Assembly (NCBI RefSeq): GCF_032854445.1
Contig: NC_088300.1
Location: forward strand, 33,463,608-33,527,607
DNA length: 64,000 nt
Source: Liolophura sinensis
Lineage: Eukaryota > Mollusca > Polyplacophora > Chitonida > Chitonidae
Direction of reading: 5' to 3'
The notes beneath the pieces were generated by a model. The model worked only from the letters and a program-made list of their open reading frames with translations, was not told where the DNA came from and ran no database searches. Below are positions 38,270-48,649 of this stretch, piece after piece (the first letter of the stretch is position 1; every line of letters begins with the position of its first letter). The translations under genes and the position numbers were made by a program.

Positions 38270-38720
38270 TGGGTAAAAGAATGCATTGATGTTCATTGCA
38301 ATTTATTAGACGTCACTGTTCTCAATTATTCAGCATACTTTGTTGTCATCACATTTAGCATACAATAACATTCCAGCAATGCAAAAGGTTCAGGGGATAC
38401 TTAGCCCACTGACAGATCACAGTTTATGGAGAAACGCAATGTAACAAACTTACATCACAGAAGATAAAAGCAGAGCAATGACCACAGTGTAATAGTTGAA
38501 AATGGTCACATGTAACCCGCAAAATAGGGCCCGTTATTTGTTTACCGCAGTTAAGGTTTTACTTTAACTGTTCACGCAAATGCTTAAATAGTAGCAAATT
38601 ATGCCACCAAGCATAATGGCTAAAGAAAAACTGGGTAAAAAGGCAGTAACGTCAATTGCAATTTTTTACACGACACTAATAAAGAATTATTTACAGTACT
38701 GTGCTACCACCACATTTAAC
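38270..38720 (+). repeat. Unnamed dispersed repeat R2, copy 2 with a partial tandem copy
   Basis: The 3' part (ATTGCAATTT, TATTAGACGTCACT, CATCACATTTAGCATACAATA) appears at 38280-38370 and again at 38640-38715 in diverged form, so a fragment precedes the fuller copy. Confidence 0.7.
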
Positions 38721-38987
38721 ATATAATAACATGAAATCAATGCAAAGGCACCATGACTGAATCTACATTCATGTCATGTCTTCGTTTTGAAGTGAAATAT
38801 TGTTTTCTACGCACTAAAAGCGCATCTATTCATACATATAATTGGACAACTGTTAAATCGTTGGGTTGATTCAAGCTGAGTTCAACAGAATTCTGTCCTC
38901 AACAATTGTCTTTTCTTATGACATTCTAGGCCATTATATATAAGTGAAAATGTCATGTCATTTAATAAATTACACTTTGTGAAAGGA

Positions 38988-38993
38988 TTTATT
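38988..38993 (-). terminator. Candidate polyadenylation signal of copy B
   Basis: AATAAA on the minus strand about 200 bp past the stop codon of copy B. It is the first canonical hexamer I noticed downstream of the gene; cleavage was not tested. Confidence 0.4.
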
Positions 38994-39190
38994 CAACTTA
39001 GATGTTCTGTATACGCTGATAGCCACTGGTTGGTCAAGCTCACCATCTTCAGGCTAGCAGCTAAGAATTCCTAAAGCCTTATCTTTCAATGCCATTTTTA
39101 TCCATTGAAGTCTGACTGGGATGCTTTCCTATTTTAGCTCTGACAGGACATGGCAAAACTCGTTATAGAACAAATAAAACCTGTAACATT

Positions 39191-39483
39191 TCACAAATCC
39201 CTTAAATTGCCAATCATTGTTTTCATGTCACGGTACAATGTTGGAAGGTCTATCAGAACCAGTCCACCGAAGACCAGCACGAAGAAGGCCACGCCAAAGT
39301 ATCCAATGCCCTGCGCACTCGGTCGTTCGTCAGGTGCACTAGTATACTTCCGCCTGTGCGAGGATGTATTTTTGCTTTCTATAGTCAGGTCCTTCAGAAT
39401 ACTGGCAATAACTACCTTGGATTCTTTCTCTGATAAAGGTTTGGTACAGGGACATGGACACAAACTTCTTGAAGGAGTAATCA
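39191..39483 (-). CDS. Copy B exon 6: CPCPC module, membrane span and cytosolic tail
   Basis: The last exon starts in phase 1 after TCGTAG and ends at the stop at 39191, giving 96 full codons. It reads LCPCPC, a charged stretch with LSEKESKVV, an NTS sequon, RRKYTSAPDERPSAQGIGY, a strongly hydrophobic membrane span of about 20 residues, and a tail beginning IDLPTLYRDM. YRDM fits the YxxM form used by some phosphotyrosine adaptors. The same module is kept in copy C and in broken form in copy A. I recall similar tails in other mollusc ectodomain proteins, but no name for the module. Confidence 0.85.
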
Positions 39484-42400
39484 CTACGACAGAAACAAAC
39501 CAAAACATGATATTTATGTGGCAAAGGTTTGTTCTTACGTTATATTTAGCGAGTTTATTAATGTGATAAGAACAAAAATCTATGCTACGTTTCATAATAA
39601 TAATTAACCCTTTAAGCAACCCTGTTATTTTACTCAAGTATATTTTAGGAAAACAAGGAAAATGTGACCGCCAAGCTTGGCTGTCTTCCTAAAAATCCGT
39701 ATGGGGTACTGCGAAAACAATGTTTCAAAATTTCTGTAATAAGACGTACAAATGCATTTAGCAATTTTCTAGCTCAAGACGTAGGAGAATAACGTAAAAC
39801 GGTTAGTCAGAGGTGTTCATTTGTAACACTCACCTGACCCTGTTGATAGAGTTAGACCGGCTTTTGTCTCTCCAGGGATTGTTTTTGATGATATGCTGGA
39901 TTCTTGTACGATTGTTGTTTTTAATGCGGTAGTAATGTCTGATTTGATGGTAGTTTCTGTTGCGGTTATAATTTCCGATACGGTTGTAATTTCTGGTCCG
40001 GTTATAGTTTCTGAGGCAAATTTAGTTTCTGACACGATGGTGCTTTCTTGTTGACTGATTATGGGGCAATTCGAACCAACACAATTCCCTAATAAACTCC
40101 AAGTGCTATGGTCTGAAGAGGATGATGGGAAAACGCGGACAGTGGGTAGTCCCGGTGAGTTACTCGGTGGTAGAATATCTTCAGTAATGATATAGTCCGT
40201 TGTGCTGTACACGATAAAGGGCTCGTCAGAAGATCGAGGGGTTTCTATGGGCTCGAGGGTAGTAGATTGCTCATGTGATCCTGTAGTAAGACGTGTTGTC
40301 ACCAGATTACCTCCCCCTTTACAGGACATAGAGGGTTTGTTGTTACTATCCACAAGAGTATTTTCTACAATACTCTGGTCCAGGTTAGCTGTAGCAGAAA
40401 TATATTGGCATGCATTAATGGTGAAAAGATTGTCGATCGTTAAATATATTGTACAACTGAAAAATGTAAAGACCTAAAGACCCCTCCATGCTTAAAACAA
40501 AGAAAATCACAGAAATCTACACCTTTCTATTAGATTTTAATTCCTTACTTTAGATTATTATATCCAAATTACGCCTTTGATTTTCTGTACCTCACAATAT
40601 GATCACAGAAAAAATTGACTTAACTGGATTTACGGATTTTATTTTATAGAATTATTTTATTTCATTGGTGTTTAACGCCTTACTCAAGAATATTTCACTT
40701 ATACGACGGCGGCCAGCATTATGGTGGGAGGAAACCGGGCAGAGCCCGGGGGAAACCCACGACCATCCGCAGAAAGTTGTAGTGGCGTGTGAACTGTTTC
40801 TGGAAAAGCTACATTTACCTGTGTAGCAGATTCGTACTGATGCTGTGTAATCTTTCAAGGGACGAGCGTCTGAAAGTTTAATTGTGAATGGACTGGAAGC
40901 TCGGTGAATAGTGCAATTCCGCCCTCCGTAGGTAACCGCCCAACACCTGTCATATGTGTTATCATCCATTGAGCATTTTTTCTGACAATCCTCTAATGTG
41001 TTGTATATGCCTTGTTGTAGATGCCTTGAAAAACCACGTGTCAACAATTCCATGTTGTTCAATGAAGAATAGGTACATTTGCCTAGGAGAAGCAAAAATG
41101 AGTTTATGCTCATGCACCGACAATACATGTACCTTGAAACTACTTCAGAGAGGAAGACTAGATGTTGTAAGATAAATGTTTGGGCGAATGATTGAACGAT
41201 CCAACAGAGAACCCAACACCCTGTTTAAACCACTGAAGCAGTCGGAAGTGATAGGTATATCAAAATGAGCTGAGATCTTAGATTAGTACATGAAAGCCAG
41301 AGCAGGCACAAGGTAGAAAAAGACAGGGATATTTACGTATCTTCAGGCAACGAAACATGGAAGTTTTCCGAAAAGATTTTTGAGCACCAAAAACTTTAAT
41401 ACGTATGAGTGTTTTTTGTTTGCTGTGGACAAATAAGAGCTTATTTCAGCTATAGGCCCTACAGACACAATCGAATTCTTCTATGCTGAGCAGTGTTTGT
41501 ATGGTTGTGATCCTTTATGGATTGTGTTTGTGGCCGGATATTTGCATGCTGTGATTGGTTGGAATTTCGGTGTTTCTAAATAAGATTTTTTTGGCACAGT
41601 AATATGAAAGATTTGTTTTTTCACTGTGGATGCCTGCCGAATCAAACATTTTCTTCATAACTTAATTCACGCCGATGGCGTCTGGTGATGGATATTAGAA
41701 GTTGGCGGCAATACATAACACATCGTTTACATAAGAATGGGTGTTTGGATACTTTCTGAACACATTTGTTGCGCAGGTAAGTCAACTTGAACGTTATTGT
41801 TGATCGTGAAAAAGTTTTCTCCCTGTTTTTCAAATATATCATTTATTTCCACGGCGTGCCTTTCCTGTACCCTAAATATTGACGATATATCCAACATGCA
41901 CACTTATACAGCTCCGTAATTACAAAAAATCATTAATTCTGCTTATTAGTATGGTTTACACGCTTTCAACCAATGAAATGTACGGAAGGTGTTATGTAAC
42001 TGCACTCAACAAAAATATAAACTCACAAAGCAAACATGCTATGCTAAAATGAACTTTCAATAAACGTGCCCACCCCCCCCCCCCCCCCAAATATTCGTTT
42101 GTATAATGATTAATTTGTTTACCTCAAATCAAGTGGCCCAGTTTCAAATGACCATTCCAAGTGAGTTTACTCACAGGTTGAGTTATTCATGTTGAAAAAC
42201 ATGTCGTGGTCTAAAATATGAAACGCTTGTGGAATTGATACTGTATATTTACCCTAACTGTTGAGTTAACAATTTAATACTCAGAGAAAACAATACAAAA
42301 ATTGCTCCGTGCGTTTATATTTTTGTTGAGTGTAGTTACATGGGAAGAATGTGTCATGGCTCTCTGTATGTACATAACATTGCAGTTATATAATAACCTA

Positions 42401-44202
42401 TTTGATTAATAATAGTGTATGTACATTCTCAAAGGAAATCTCAAGCCACAGTCCTTACAGCCGGACCATAAAAGCACATAACCCACTGTTTTTTAGGACT
42501 CTGTCTCTACCCACCTCCCTAACAGAACAACCGCGATGTACACGGAAGTCTGCCTCACCGGCAATACGAGTCTAAATAGCTATGATTCTGAAATCGTTCA
42601 TGGACCTCTTGTAGTGCACTGGGACGTTCGCAACACTGGCCTGAGACAAATTTAGTCACGTTTAGGGTTGTCTTCTAACTTTTGAGTCCACTTGAACTTT
42701 TAGCCGCGCGGTGCTGTGGCCTTCTTTGGGCTGTTTGTGCTGCCATGTCCCTTCGATGCAACCTTTCCTCTTACCGTTTTGTTCAATTTGAAAGGAGCGT
42801 TATGTATACAATGGAGGTAGCTGGCCACGTTATTGACGTGACCACATAAAGAATTCCTACTGGCTAAACAAACATGATACTGTACGACTGAGGTTTACAT
42901 TACCGTAGCTTGGGAATACGTCACACGATAAATTTTGTCTGCGATAGAAATGTGCCATGCGTGATAATATTTTATTGTTAGTACATTGTGGGTGTAAGGG
43001 GATGTAGTAGGCATGGATATACACAATGTCGCTGATGGAGAGGTGCTCACCACGGTACGATGTTGCAGATCCCGATAAACTTTGGTATTAATTGTGTATA
43101 CCTCCTCACATTTTTTAAAAACAAATTCTGTTTTATATTTGTGTTTTCCCGTACATCTACATCGTGGAGAGTAGCCATTACATACATTTCGTTCATGTAA
43201 TGTACTAGCATAAAATGGACGGGATATCGCGTTCATCGAAATGACGTTGGGTGTGTTCCGGAGACGTACACATTCCAATGTCAATGTATTACACCCCAAA
43301 ACAAGTCTGAGAAAATGCATAATTGAGAATAAAATAGTTCTGTAACAAGGTTTGGCGTTACACTGGAGCCCGCTTTATTTCCAGAAACAGAGTTTGTGGA
43401 AAAATTATGTTTTTCTCAATACCATGGTGTTATTTGCCGTCAGCTTCTAAATTTAGCTTGTCACTGTTTACATATGCTTCAGGGCCTGCTGTCTGCCTCT
43501 GCCTTAGAATGTTCCAGAATACGCTCAGTTCGGGGCCTGTTTGTTTACAACAAGTGTTCAAGAATTTTCTTATTCTAGAAAATTCCACCAGTCTATATAA
43601 GACCTATGAAAGCAGGTCAAAGGGGAAGAAAGGAGGATTATTGAGAGTTTTGGATGCTTTCGCTGTGTATTATTTTAGTAGGCCTTTTGTGCTGAATTTT
43701 GGTGTCTTTATAGCCTCTGGCTTTGTTTTATCCTATCTCCACCGAGCACTTGTTCAGTCTGAACTTGTATATTTAATTTGTGCTCTTGTGTACACAGTGT
43801 TTATTAGTACACGGACCCTGTCTGTGGAATTTTGTGTATATTTCGTCATACACTCAGTTATACTGTGGATTTTCCCCTCTTATGAATATTGCCTCTGTGC
43901 AGTTTTTAAGCATTATGGAGTTTATGCGTTCGTTTGGACTTGACACCGTTGTACATGTAAGTACTTTAGTATTTGTATAGATACTGCTATCCTTTCTTGT
44001 TAAACTTAAGTACTTTAGTCTTTGTAAATGTCTTGTTATCTGTTCTTGTTAAACGTAATAAATTGTTATAAAATAAAATCTGCTGGTTTTGGTTACTTTT
44101 TTGTGTGGCTAAATTGTCGTGTATTTCGAACAAGCCATCTCTTTATAATACGGACAATTTGGGTCGTAACAATGGATAAGGTTAGCAAGCTTTGTTGCTC
44201 GA

Positions 44203-44291
<89 letters not shown>

Positions 44292-47046
44292 TATATAGAC
44301 GGCCTGGACGTTGATTTGGATACTTGACCCCATGACTAACATTCGTACACTCGATCTGACTTTCTGTCTCTTGCGACTCCTCAATGATCTTTACATTTTT
44401 CTTTTACATACAAACGACACCATCCTATCCCCCTCCCTCCCATATGCATATCCTCTATGTTTATCATCGATTCCAAATAAACTCATAATTCAGCAAAGTA
44501 CAACCACTGAACACTTTAGCGTCTTTTCGAGGTGATGTTGGGCCAATAGGCTGTTATACTCAAAAGTAATATGAATTGTGACATGTATCTGAATTAACCA
44601 ATCAACATTTATACGGTTGTGAAAGACTCACGTGGCTAAGAAGGCACTCACCTATAGTTTTCTCGCAAATGAAGTGGTAAAGAGATCCACAATTTCTTGT
44701 ATACCAGTAGTTTACACCACCATGGTTCATAGCGACACACGTTTGAAAGGTAGGGCTATTTGGTTCTTGGGCGTACCATCCACCTGGGTACCACTTTTGA
44801 AAATTGCTTTCCACCAGCGTACAGTCTGTCCAGGTGTACCGCATATTCGGTATGTCGTCGTCAAATAGTCCTATCCAATAATCCTTATTACTGAACGTAA
44901 GTAAAATATAAAACAGTTTGAGAAGGAATGTATTTAAGAAAATGCATTATTAAATGTAATTGGTTCACTCTTTCTTTATAGTTTTAGCACTGGATACTTT
45001 TGTAGGCATTCACTATCTATTGGCCTCAAAATGTGTTGCATGTTTAAACTTGGCTTTGCACTGTTATGGCTGCAAACAAAAACACTGTTTTTGTTTAAAC
45101 ATAAACTTGTGTACTGTCCTACAAAAGTCTTGTGTCATATTTGAGCAGCTATATCTTGTGTTGAAAGAATTGAACACAAAATGCGTTGGATTTTATACAA
45201 AGTGGTTAGCCAAATAGCCAAATGTCAATAAATAATTAAAAGTATTTTTTGTTGTATTGCATAAATTACCTCATTTTGATCTAACTTAAGTTTGTGTTTT
45301 ATTATTTTGTAACAGAAACATGTGTTATTTTGTTACACCTGAGTACTTCACGTTTATGTGGCATATTTCTGTGTTAAATGAAAACAGCACAAGTTATGTT
45401 AAATTTCAACAGAAGTGTTTTTTCGTGTGAAGTCCAATCCTTGCTGTGACTGTTAGGTCGTGGAAGAGTTTTCAGATTTTAACGCTAAGAATTTTGATGG
45501 GTGCATTTTCCTCTGGGGCATCAAAATGGTTTGTCGGCCATATCACCCTATGACTAAGAAGGTACTTACATCACATCTTTCCAATCGTTGAATATGAAGT
45601 GCTCAATAACCTCCGATTTTTCATCGTTGAGAATGTGAACAAGCTTACTGTTGTGGGCCTTGCACACGTTGCTAGCTGTGTTCCAACCAACAGCATCTGT
45701 ATGAAACGTCAATTCATACTTTAAGGACGTTCCGCGAACTGTTTCAAATACTGCAAATAAATCAAGGATACTTTTTTTTGTTCACTTGACACTCCTATGT
45801 ATTTTGCAGCTGTCAACCTTTGCACACGTATTGCTACTGAGAAAAAACCCGATAGAATGAAGGAGACTAAACAGTGTTAGACAAAATATGCAAGGTATAC
45901 GGAAACAGTTCGGGACATGATGCAAGTCTTTGTTATTGGAAACCCGATACTGATAGGGGTGTCTTTCGCTGAATCCTACCCGCTCGTTGTAATTTGATAT
46001 GGAACAGTAGGCAATGTATGTACGTACCCTGAATTGCAGAACTGCCTTTTGAACAAGAATTTTTATCGAGTACAATAGATTGACATGAATATAATTAAAG
46101 ACGTACAGCACACAGGAACAAATAGTTGTTTTAAGTAAATACAAAGGCAAAATACAAACACTTTACAAAGAATTCGTTTGCAACTTGATTCCCCGTACAT
46201 GTTCTGTTGCTCAGGCCGACTGTCAACCTGATCACAGTAATAGACGCTCTGGGAATTGGTGCGAGGGCTTATGTAACAGCTGTTACGGCAGAAATTGGCC
46301 AAATAGAAATATTGCTTTTTTCAGTTCATCCGCTGTGTTTTTCTCCCAAACAGATGGGCTAATCTGTCTTCACGCCAAATCTGTAAGAGATGGGTTTATT
46401 GACACATGAATTGATTTACGAATTGTATCGTCAATGCATGACTGTGGATTATGGTGGGAGGAAATCGGACAGAGCTCGGAGAAAACCCACGACCATCTAC
46501 AGGTTACTGGCAGGTCTTCCCACATACGGCTGGAGAGGAAGCCGACAGGAGCTGGACCTGAACTCACGGCGATAGGCTCTCGAGTCATTGCGCCGCGCTG
46601 GCACGCTAACCACCTCGGCCACGGAGGCACCGAAGGTTATCTCATCATTCCTCAGCCAAATTAATGCATATCAAATGACAACAGAATTTCCCATCTGACA
46701 GTGAGTCTGCGACCCGGGACGAATTTTCACCCCAAGAAAAGCCGTATCATTTTTGGTAAGCATAAACTGGAGTGACAGGGCGAAACCACTTTCGTCGAAT
46801 ACAACGAGTTTGAGAATCCATCAGGCAAAATGCTACCAGCGAACTATCGTTATCTCGATTTGTCCTTGCAATCTTATTGGTGAGGAGCAATGATTCAAAT
46901 GGGCAAAATTCAGCGCTTTATCCAAGGAACCAGAGAGAATACGGTTGTAGAATAACACGTAACCTAATAAAAAGCACTACCATACCTGTGCCAGAGAGGA
47001 GCACAGCTGACAGTAACAGTACAGGCCTCACCATTCCATAAATCAT
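39191..47046 (-). CDS. Copy B: C-type lectin / PAN / mucin-like type I membrane receptor, complete six-exon gene
   Basis: Six exons read on the minus strand: 47046-46986, 45750-45570, 44890-44652, 41082-40819, 40388-39834 and 39483-39191. All introns begin GT and end AG, and the phases run 1,2,1,1,1, so the joined frame is open over 1,593 nt and predicts 530 residues. The order is signal peptide (about 1-20), CTLD (about 21-160), PAN/apple-like domain (161-248), Ser/Thr-rich stalk (249-433), then a CPCPC segment, membrane span and short cytosolic tail (434-530). CTLD and PAN domains usually bind glycans or proteins outside the cell, so a surface recognition receptor is the likely role; the ligand is unknown. 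It is the only copy in the window with every exon intact, and is probably the functional member. The exon joins come from reading splice sites and matching paralogues, not from transcripts. Confidence 0.85.
39834..40388 (-). CDS. Copy B exon 5: Ser/Thr-rich mucin-like stalk
   Basis: This 555-nt exon (phase 1-1) opens ANLDQS, has SMSCKGGG near its start and GNCVGSNCP in the middle, then runs into imperfect repeats of the type SETIT, PEITTVSE and TATETT before the donor after STGSG. High Thr, Ser, Glu and Pro content with spaced cysteines suggests an O-glycosylated stalk that lifts the lectin head from the membrane. Stalk exons of the four copies differ in length (731, 555, 408 and 640 nt), as expected of a repeat-rich, length-variable linker. 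Confidence 0.82.
40655..40775 (-). repeat. SINE family 1 fragment beside the PAN exon of copy B
   Basis: Well-preserved 3' half (ATTGGTGTTTAACGCC, TACGACGGCGGCCAGC, CCCGGGGGAAACCCACGACC) ending 44 bp short of the PAN exon donor at 40818. The frame through the PAN exon continues into it. Confidence 0.88.
40819..41082 (-). CDS. Copy B exon 4: PAN/apple-like domain
   Basis: The exon encodes 88 residues in phase 1-1, starting GKCTYSSL and ending RICYTG. The cysteine pattern is C, then DCQKKC, then DRCWAVTYGG, then NCTIH, then ICY; this is the spacing of PAN/apple-type modules (DCxxxC followed by CxAxTY). An N-glycosylation sequon sits at NCT. Copies C and D share the TLEDCQ-like, CWAVTYG and RICY landmarks. 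PAN domains bind proteins or carbohydrates. The family assignment is by motif only, so a related cysteine-rich fold is possible. A SINE begins 44 bp past its donor. Confidence 0.78.
41994..42341. mobile_element. MITE with about 36-bp terminal inverted repeats in the long intron of copy B
   Basis: Left and right ends are inverted copies containing CACTCAACAAAAATATAAAC, preceded in both by ATGTAACT. The inside (about 275 bp) has no coding capacity and includes a run of 16 C. I recall very similar ends on Tc1/mariner-type elements of aquatic animals, so this is probably a non-autonomous member. Confidence 0.82.
42073..42088. repeat. Homopolymer C16
   Basis: Sixteen C in a row inside the intronic MITE; a likely site of length error in sequencing or of slippage. 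Confidence 0.95.
43957..44055. repeat. Two tandem units of about 50 bp
   Basis: AAGTACTTTAGTATTTGTAT and CTTTCTTGTTAAAC recur as AAGTACTTTAGTCTTTGTAA and CTGTTCTTGTTAAAC about 52 bp later. Confidence 0.7.
44204..44297. repeat. AT microsatellite in the long intron of copy B
   Basis: About 47 AT units with one GT interruption near 44272. Open Ile/Tyr frames on both strands are products of this repeat. Confidence 0.97.
44652..44890 (-). CDS. Copy B exon 3: second half of C-type lectin domain
   Basis: The exon opens in phase 2 and closes in phase 1 before GTGAGT. It carries the CTLD hallmark DYWIGL, a TWTDC segment, the EPN motif, and the cysteines of TCVAM, RNCGS and FICEK, so all canonical disulphides of the fold can form. 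EPN is typical of mannose-type calcium site 2, but the partner WND motif reads WYT here, so classic calcium-dependent sugar binding is doubtful. It lies about 360 bp from an AT microsatellite in the next intron. Confidence 0.9.
45570..45750 (-). CDS. Copy B exon 2: first half of C-type lectin domain
   Basis: The exon opens in phase 1 after a TTTGCAG acceptor and closes in phase 2 before GTAAGT. It encodes the first beta strand (SLKYELTF), then WNTASNVC with the first conserved CTLD cysteine, and a helix with KLVHIL and a Glu/Lys-rich run ending in NDWKDV. This matches the N-terminal half of a CTLD. The matching exon of copy C at 55839-55677 shares the same frame, phases and many residues. Confidence 0.87.
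46070..46165 (+). repeat. R2 fragment in intron 1 of copy B
   Basis: GAATATAATTAAAGACGTAC and AGCACACAGG match the start of R2 copy 3. Confidence 0.5.
46440..46631 (-). repeat. SINE family 1, head and body, in intron 1 of copy B
   Basis: The tRNA-like head with CTAACCACCTCGGCCACGG (box A complement) and GACCTGAACTC (box B complement) is intact; the 3' end stops within the ATGGTGGGAGG block. Confidence 0.85.
46986..47046 (-). CDS. Copy B exon 1: signal peptide
   Basis: The exon starts at the ATG at 47046 and encodes a methionine-led hydrophobic run rich in Leu, Val and Ala, ending in Ser-Gly-Thr before a GT donor at 46985 in phase 1. A second in-frame ATG lies at 47034. A relic of the same exon, sharing the MARPVL-like core, lies upstream of copy A at 34524, which supports this as the true first coding exon of the family. 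The short hydrophobic core without a following charged stretch fits a cleaved secretory signal. Confidence 0.8.
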
Positions 47047-47134
47047 GGTGCTTTTTTACAGTCTGTGCCAGACTACTCCGTGCAGATGATTCAAAGGTTA
47101 GAACACATCCTCAGACTAAAATGAGCGCATTAGT

Positions 47135-47142
47135 CTTTTATA
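47135..47142 (-). promoter_or_regulatory. Candidate TATA box of copy B
   Basis: TATAAAAG on the minus strand lies about 90 bp upstream of the copy B start codon, a plausible distance for a short 5' leader. A short upstream ATG with a nearby stop lies between them. Only the motif and its position support this; no initiator element was confirmed. Confidence 0.4.
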
Positions 47143-47837
47143 GACTGGAGGTTTGGATCTACGCTGCTTTTAACACGCCATGGTTGAATACTACAGTGCA
47201 CCCGGATGGAAAATTTTTAACGCCTAGCTATTTTCGATTTCCTCCAACAATACATTCTAAACAGTCAACTATCCTTCACAGGCCATGGAAATTCATAATA
47301 AGTTGATTAAATAGAGTTTTAAACTCGACTAATGGGAAAAAAGAACATCTAACGATTGGGGTGTGATATAGTGCTAGTTTCCTTGGAGTTTTGCTTCGTT
47401 TTCAGTCACACCGCCGACAAGGGATCGATGGTTGTAAATTTTAATAGTGCTATCATTTTATTAACAGTATTACGCTCGATAGGGGTTTCATACTCTACAT
47501 ACAACCTGTTAAATTTACAACATTCTGTCGTTTTTGACTGGTGGTAGAACGTATTACTGTAATATAATCTAGTTCTAACATAAATTCACAAAACATAATT
47601 TATTAACTTTAACATATTTGTTTGCAGTGCACATATATAGGTTACGTCACTACTATACGTCTGTGTGGTTATTACAACGTGAACACGTGTGTCAGGGGTA
47701 TTCGTCCAAAACTCTTTAGCCTAAGCTTCATAGTTTGTTCAATGGGTATTATTCTATATTCCATTCAATTATTCTACAGACGATAAATGAGGACGGGGTG
47801 TCAAGAATTTTCTGCCGCTGTACCTTATTCCGCTTCT

Positions 47838-47990
47838 TCGTGACCTAGTGATTAGCGTGCCCGTGCAGCAGAACGATTCAGGAGTCACAATCTTTGTGAA
47901 TTCATGTCCAGCTCATTCTGGCTTTCTCTGTATTATGTTAGAAGGTCTTCCAGCAACCTGAGGATGGTCGCCGGCTTTCACCCGACCGTA
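47838..47990 (+). repeat. SINE family 1, diverged, opposite orientation
   Basis: Reads head to body on the plus strand: CCTAGTGATTAGCGTGC, a diverged box B (GAATTCATGTCC), AGAAGGTCTTCCAGCAACC and GGATGGTCG. Confidence 0.75.
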
Positions 47991-48099
47991 GATGGATGGT
48001 GTTGAAAAAAAAAAGATGGCGTCAAATTTAAGCAAAGCAAAATGACGACTTAGAGTGAGATTTGCATGTTATTGGAAAGATTCGTGTTATCTTGCCAAT

Positions 48100-48300
48100 C
48101 GCATCTTTTGAATAAAATCATATTGTTGCCATTGTCCGGAATCCTTGAAATCTTTTGCAAGACTTCGTCCTAATTTTTTACTCGATGCTCTTTCTCAGTT
48201 CCTTGGTGCGTTGTGTTGAGCGTTGGATTGGATCTTGGTCTTGCGATTATGCAACTGGACGTTCATTATGATTGATGGCTGGTATGCGAATATCTCTGAC
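48100..48300 (+). repeat. Unnamed dispersed repeat R3, copy 2
   Basis: CTTTCTCAGTTCCTTGGTGC, GTGTTGAGCG and TTGATGGCTGGTATGCGAAT match copy 1. The last block also occurs near 22420 as GACGGCTGGTATGCGAAT. Confidence 0.6.
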
Positions 48301-48649
48301 GACGGTTATTTCAGTCATACAACTTGGAACCCCAATGTGCAATGTTCAATCTGTGGTATCTGACATTATACGAGTACACTACAACACCTAATCACAGTAC
48401 ACTGACGCGGTTCGGAACAGTGTTTTGATTAACAACATTACTTCAAATGCCAAGCGCAGTAAGGTAGCAGCAGATGAGCTGTACAAAAAGGACTACCCTT
48501 ATGAGGAGAGTGACAAGCGTAAAGTTATTGGAAAAGAGCATAGACGGTATGAAGTGATAATAAATGTCATTTCTCTCAGACCGTGTACCACATGTGCTAA
48601 TATATACCATTTGTGAAGCCAAAGTAAACTTAACAGTATTTATTTAATT

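Noticed and set aside
42895-43320. Minus-strand open frame of 141 codons in the same intron, with several cysteines (CNGYSPRCRC)
   Set aside because: On the coding strand of copy B, but no family member has a matching exon and I see no good acceptor and donor pair in the right phase.
43407-43943. Plus-strand open frame of 178 codons in the long intron of copy B, hydrophobic
   Set aside because: No domain, no signal of codon preference, no splice context; it is next to a local 50-bp duplication and an AT microsatellite, so chance is more likely.
44028-44384. Open frames with Ile-Tyr repeats on both strands
   Set aside because: Products of the AT microsatellite.
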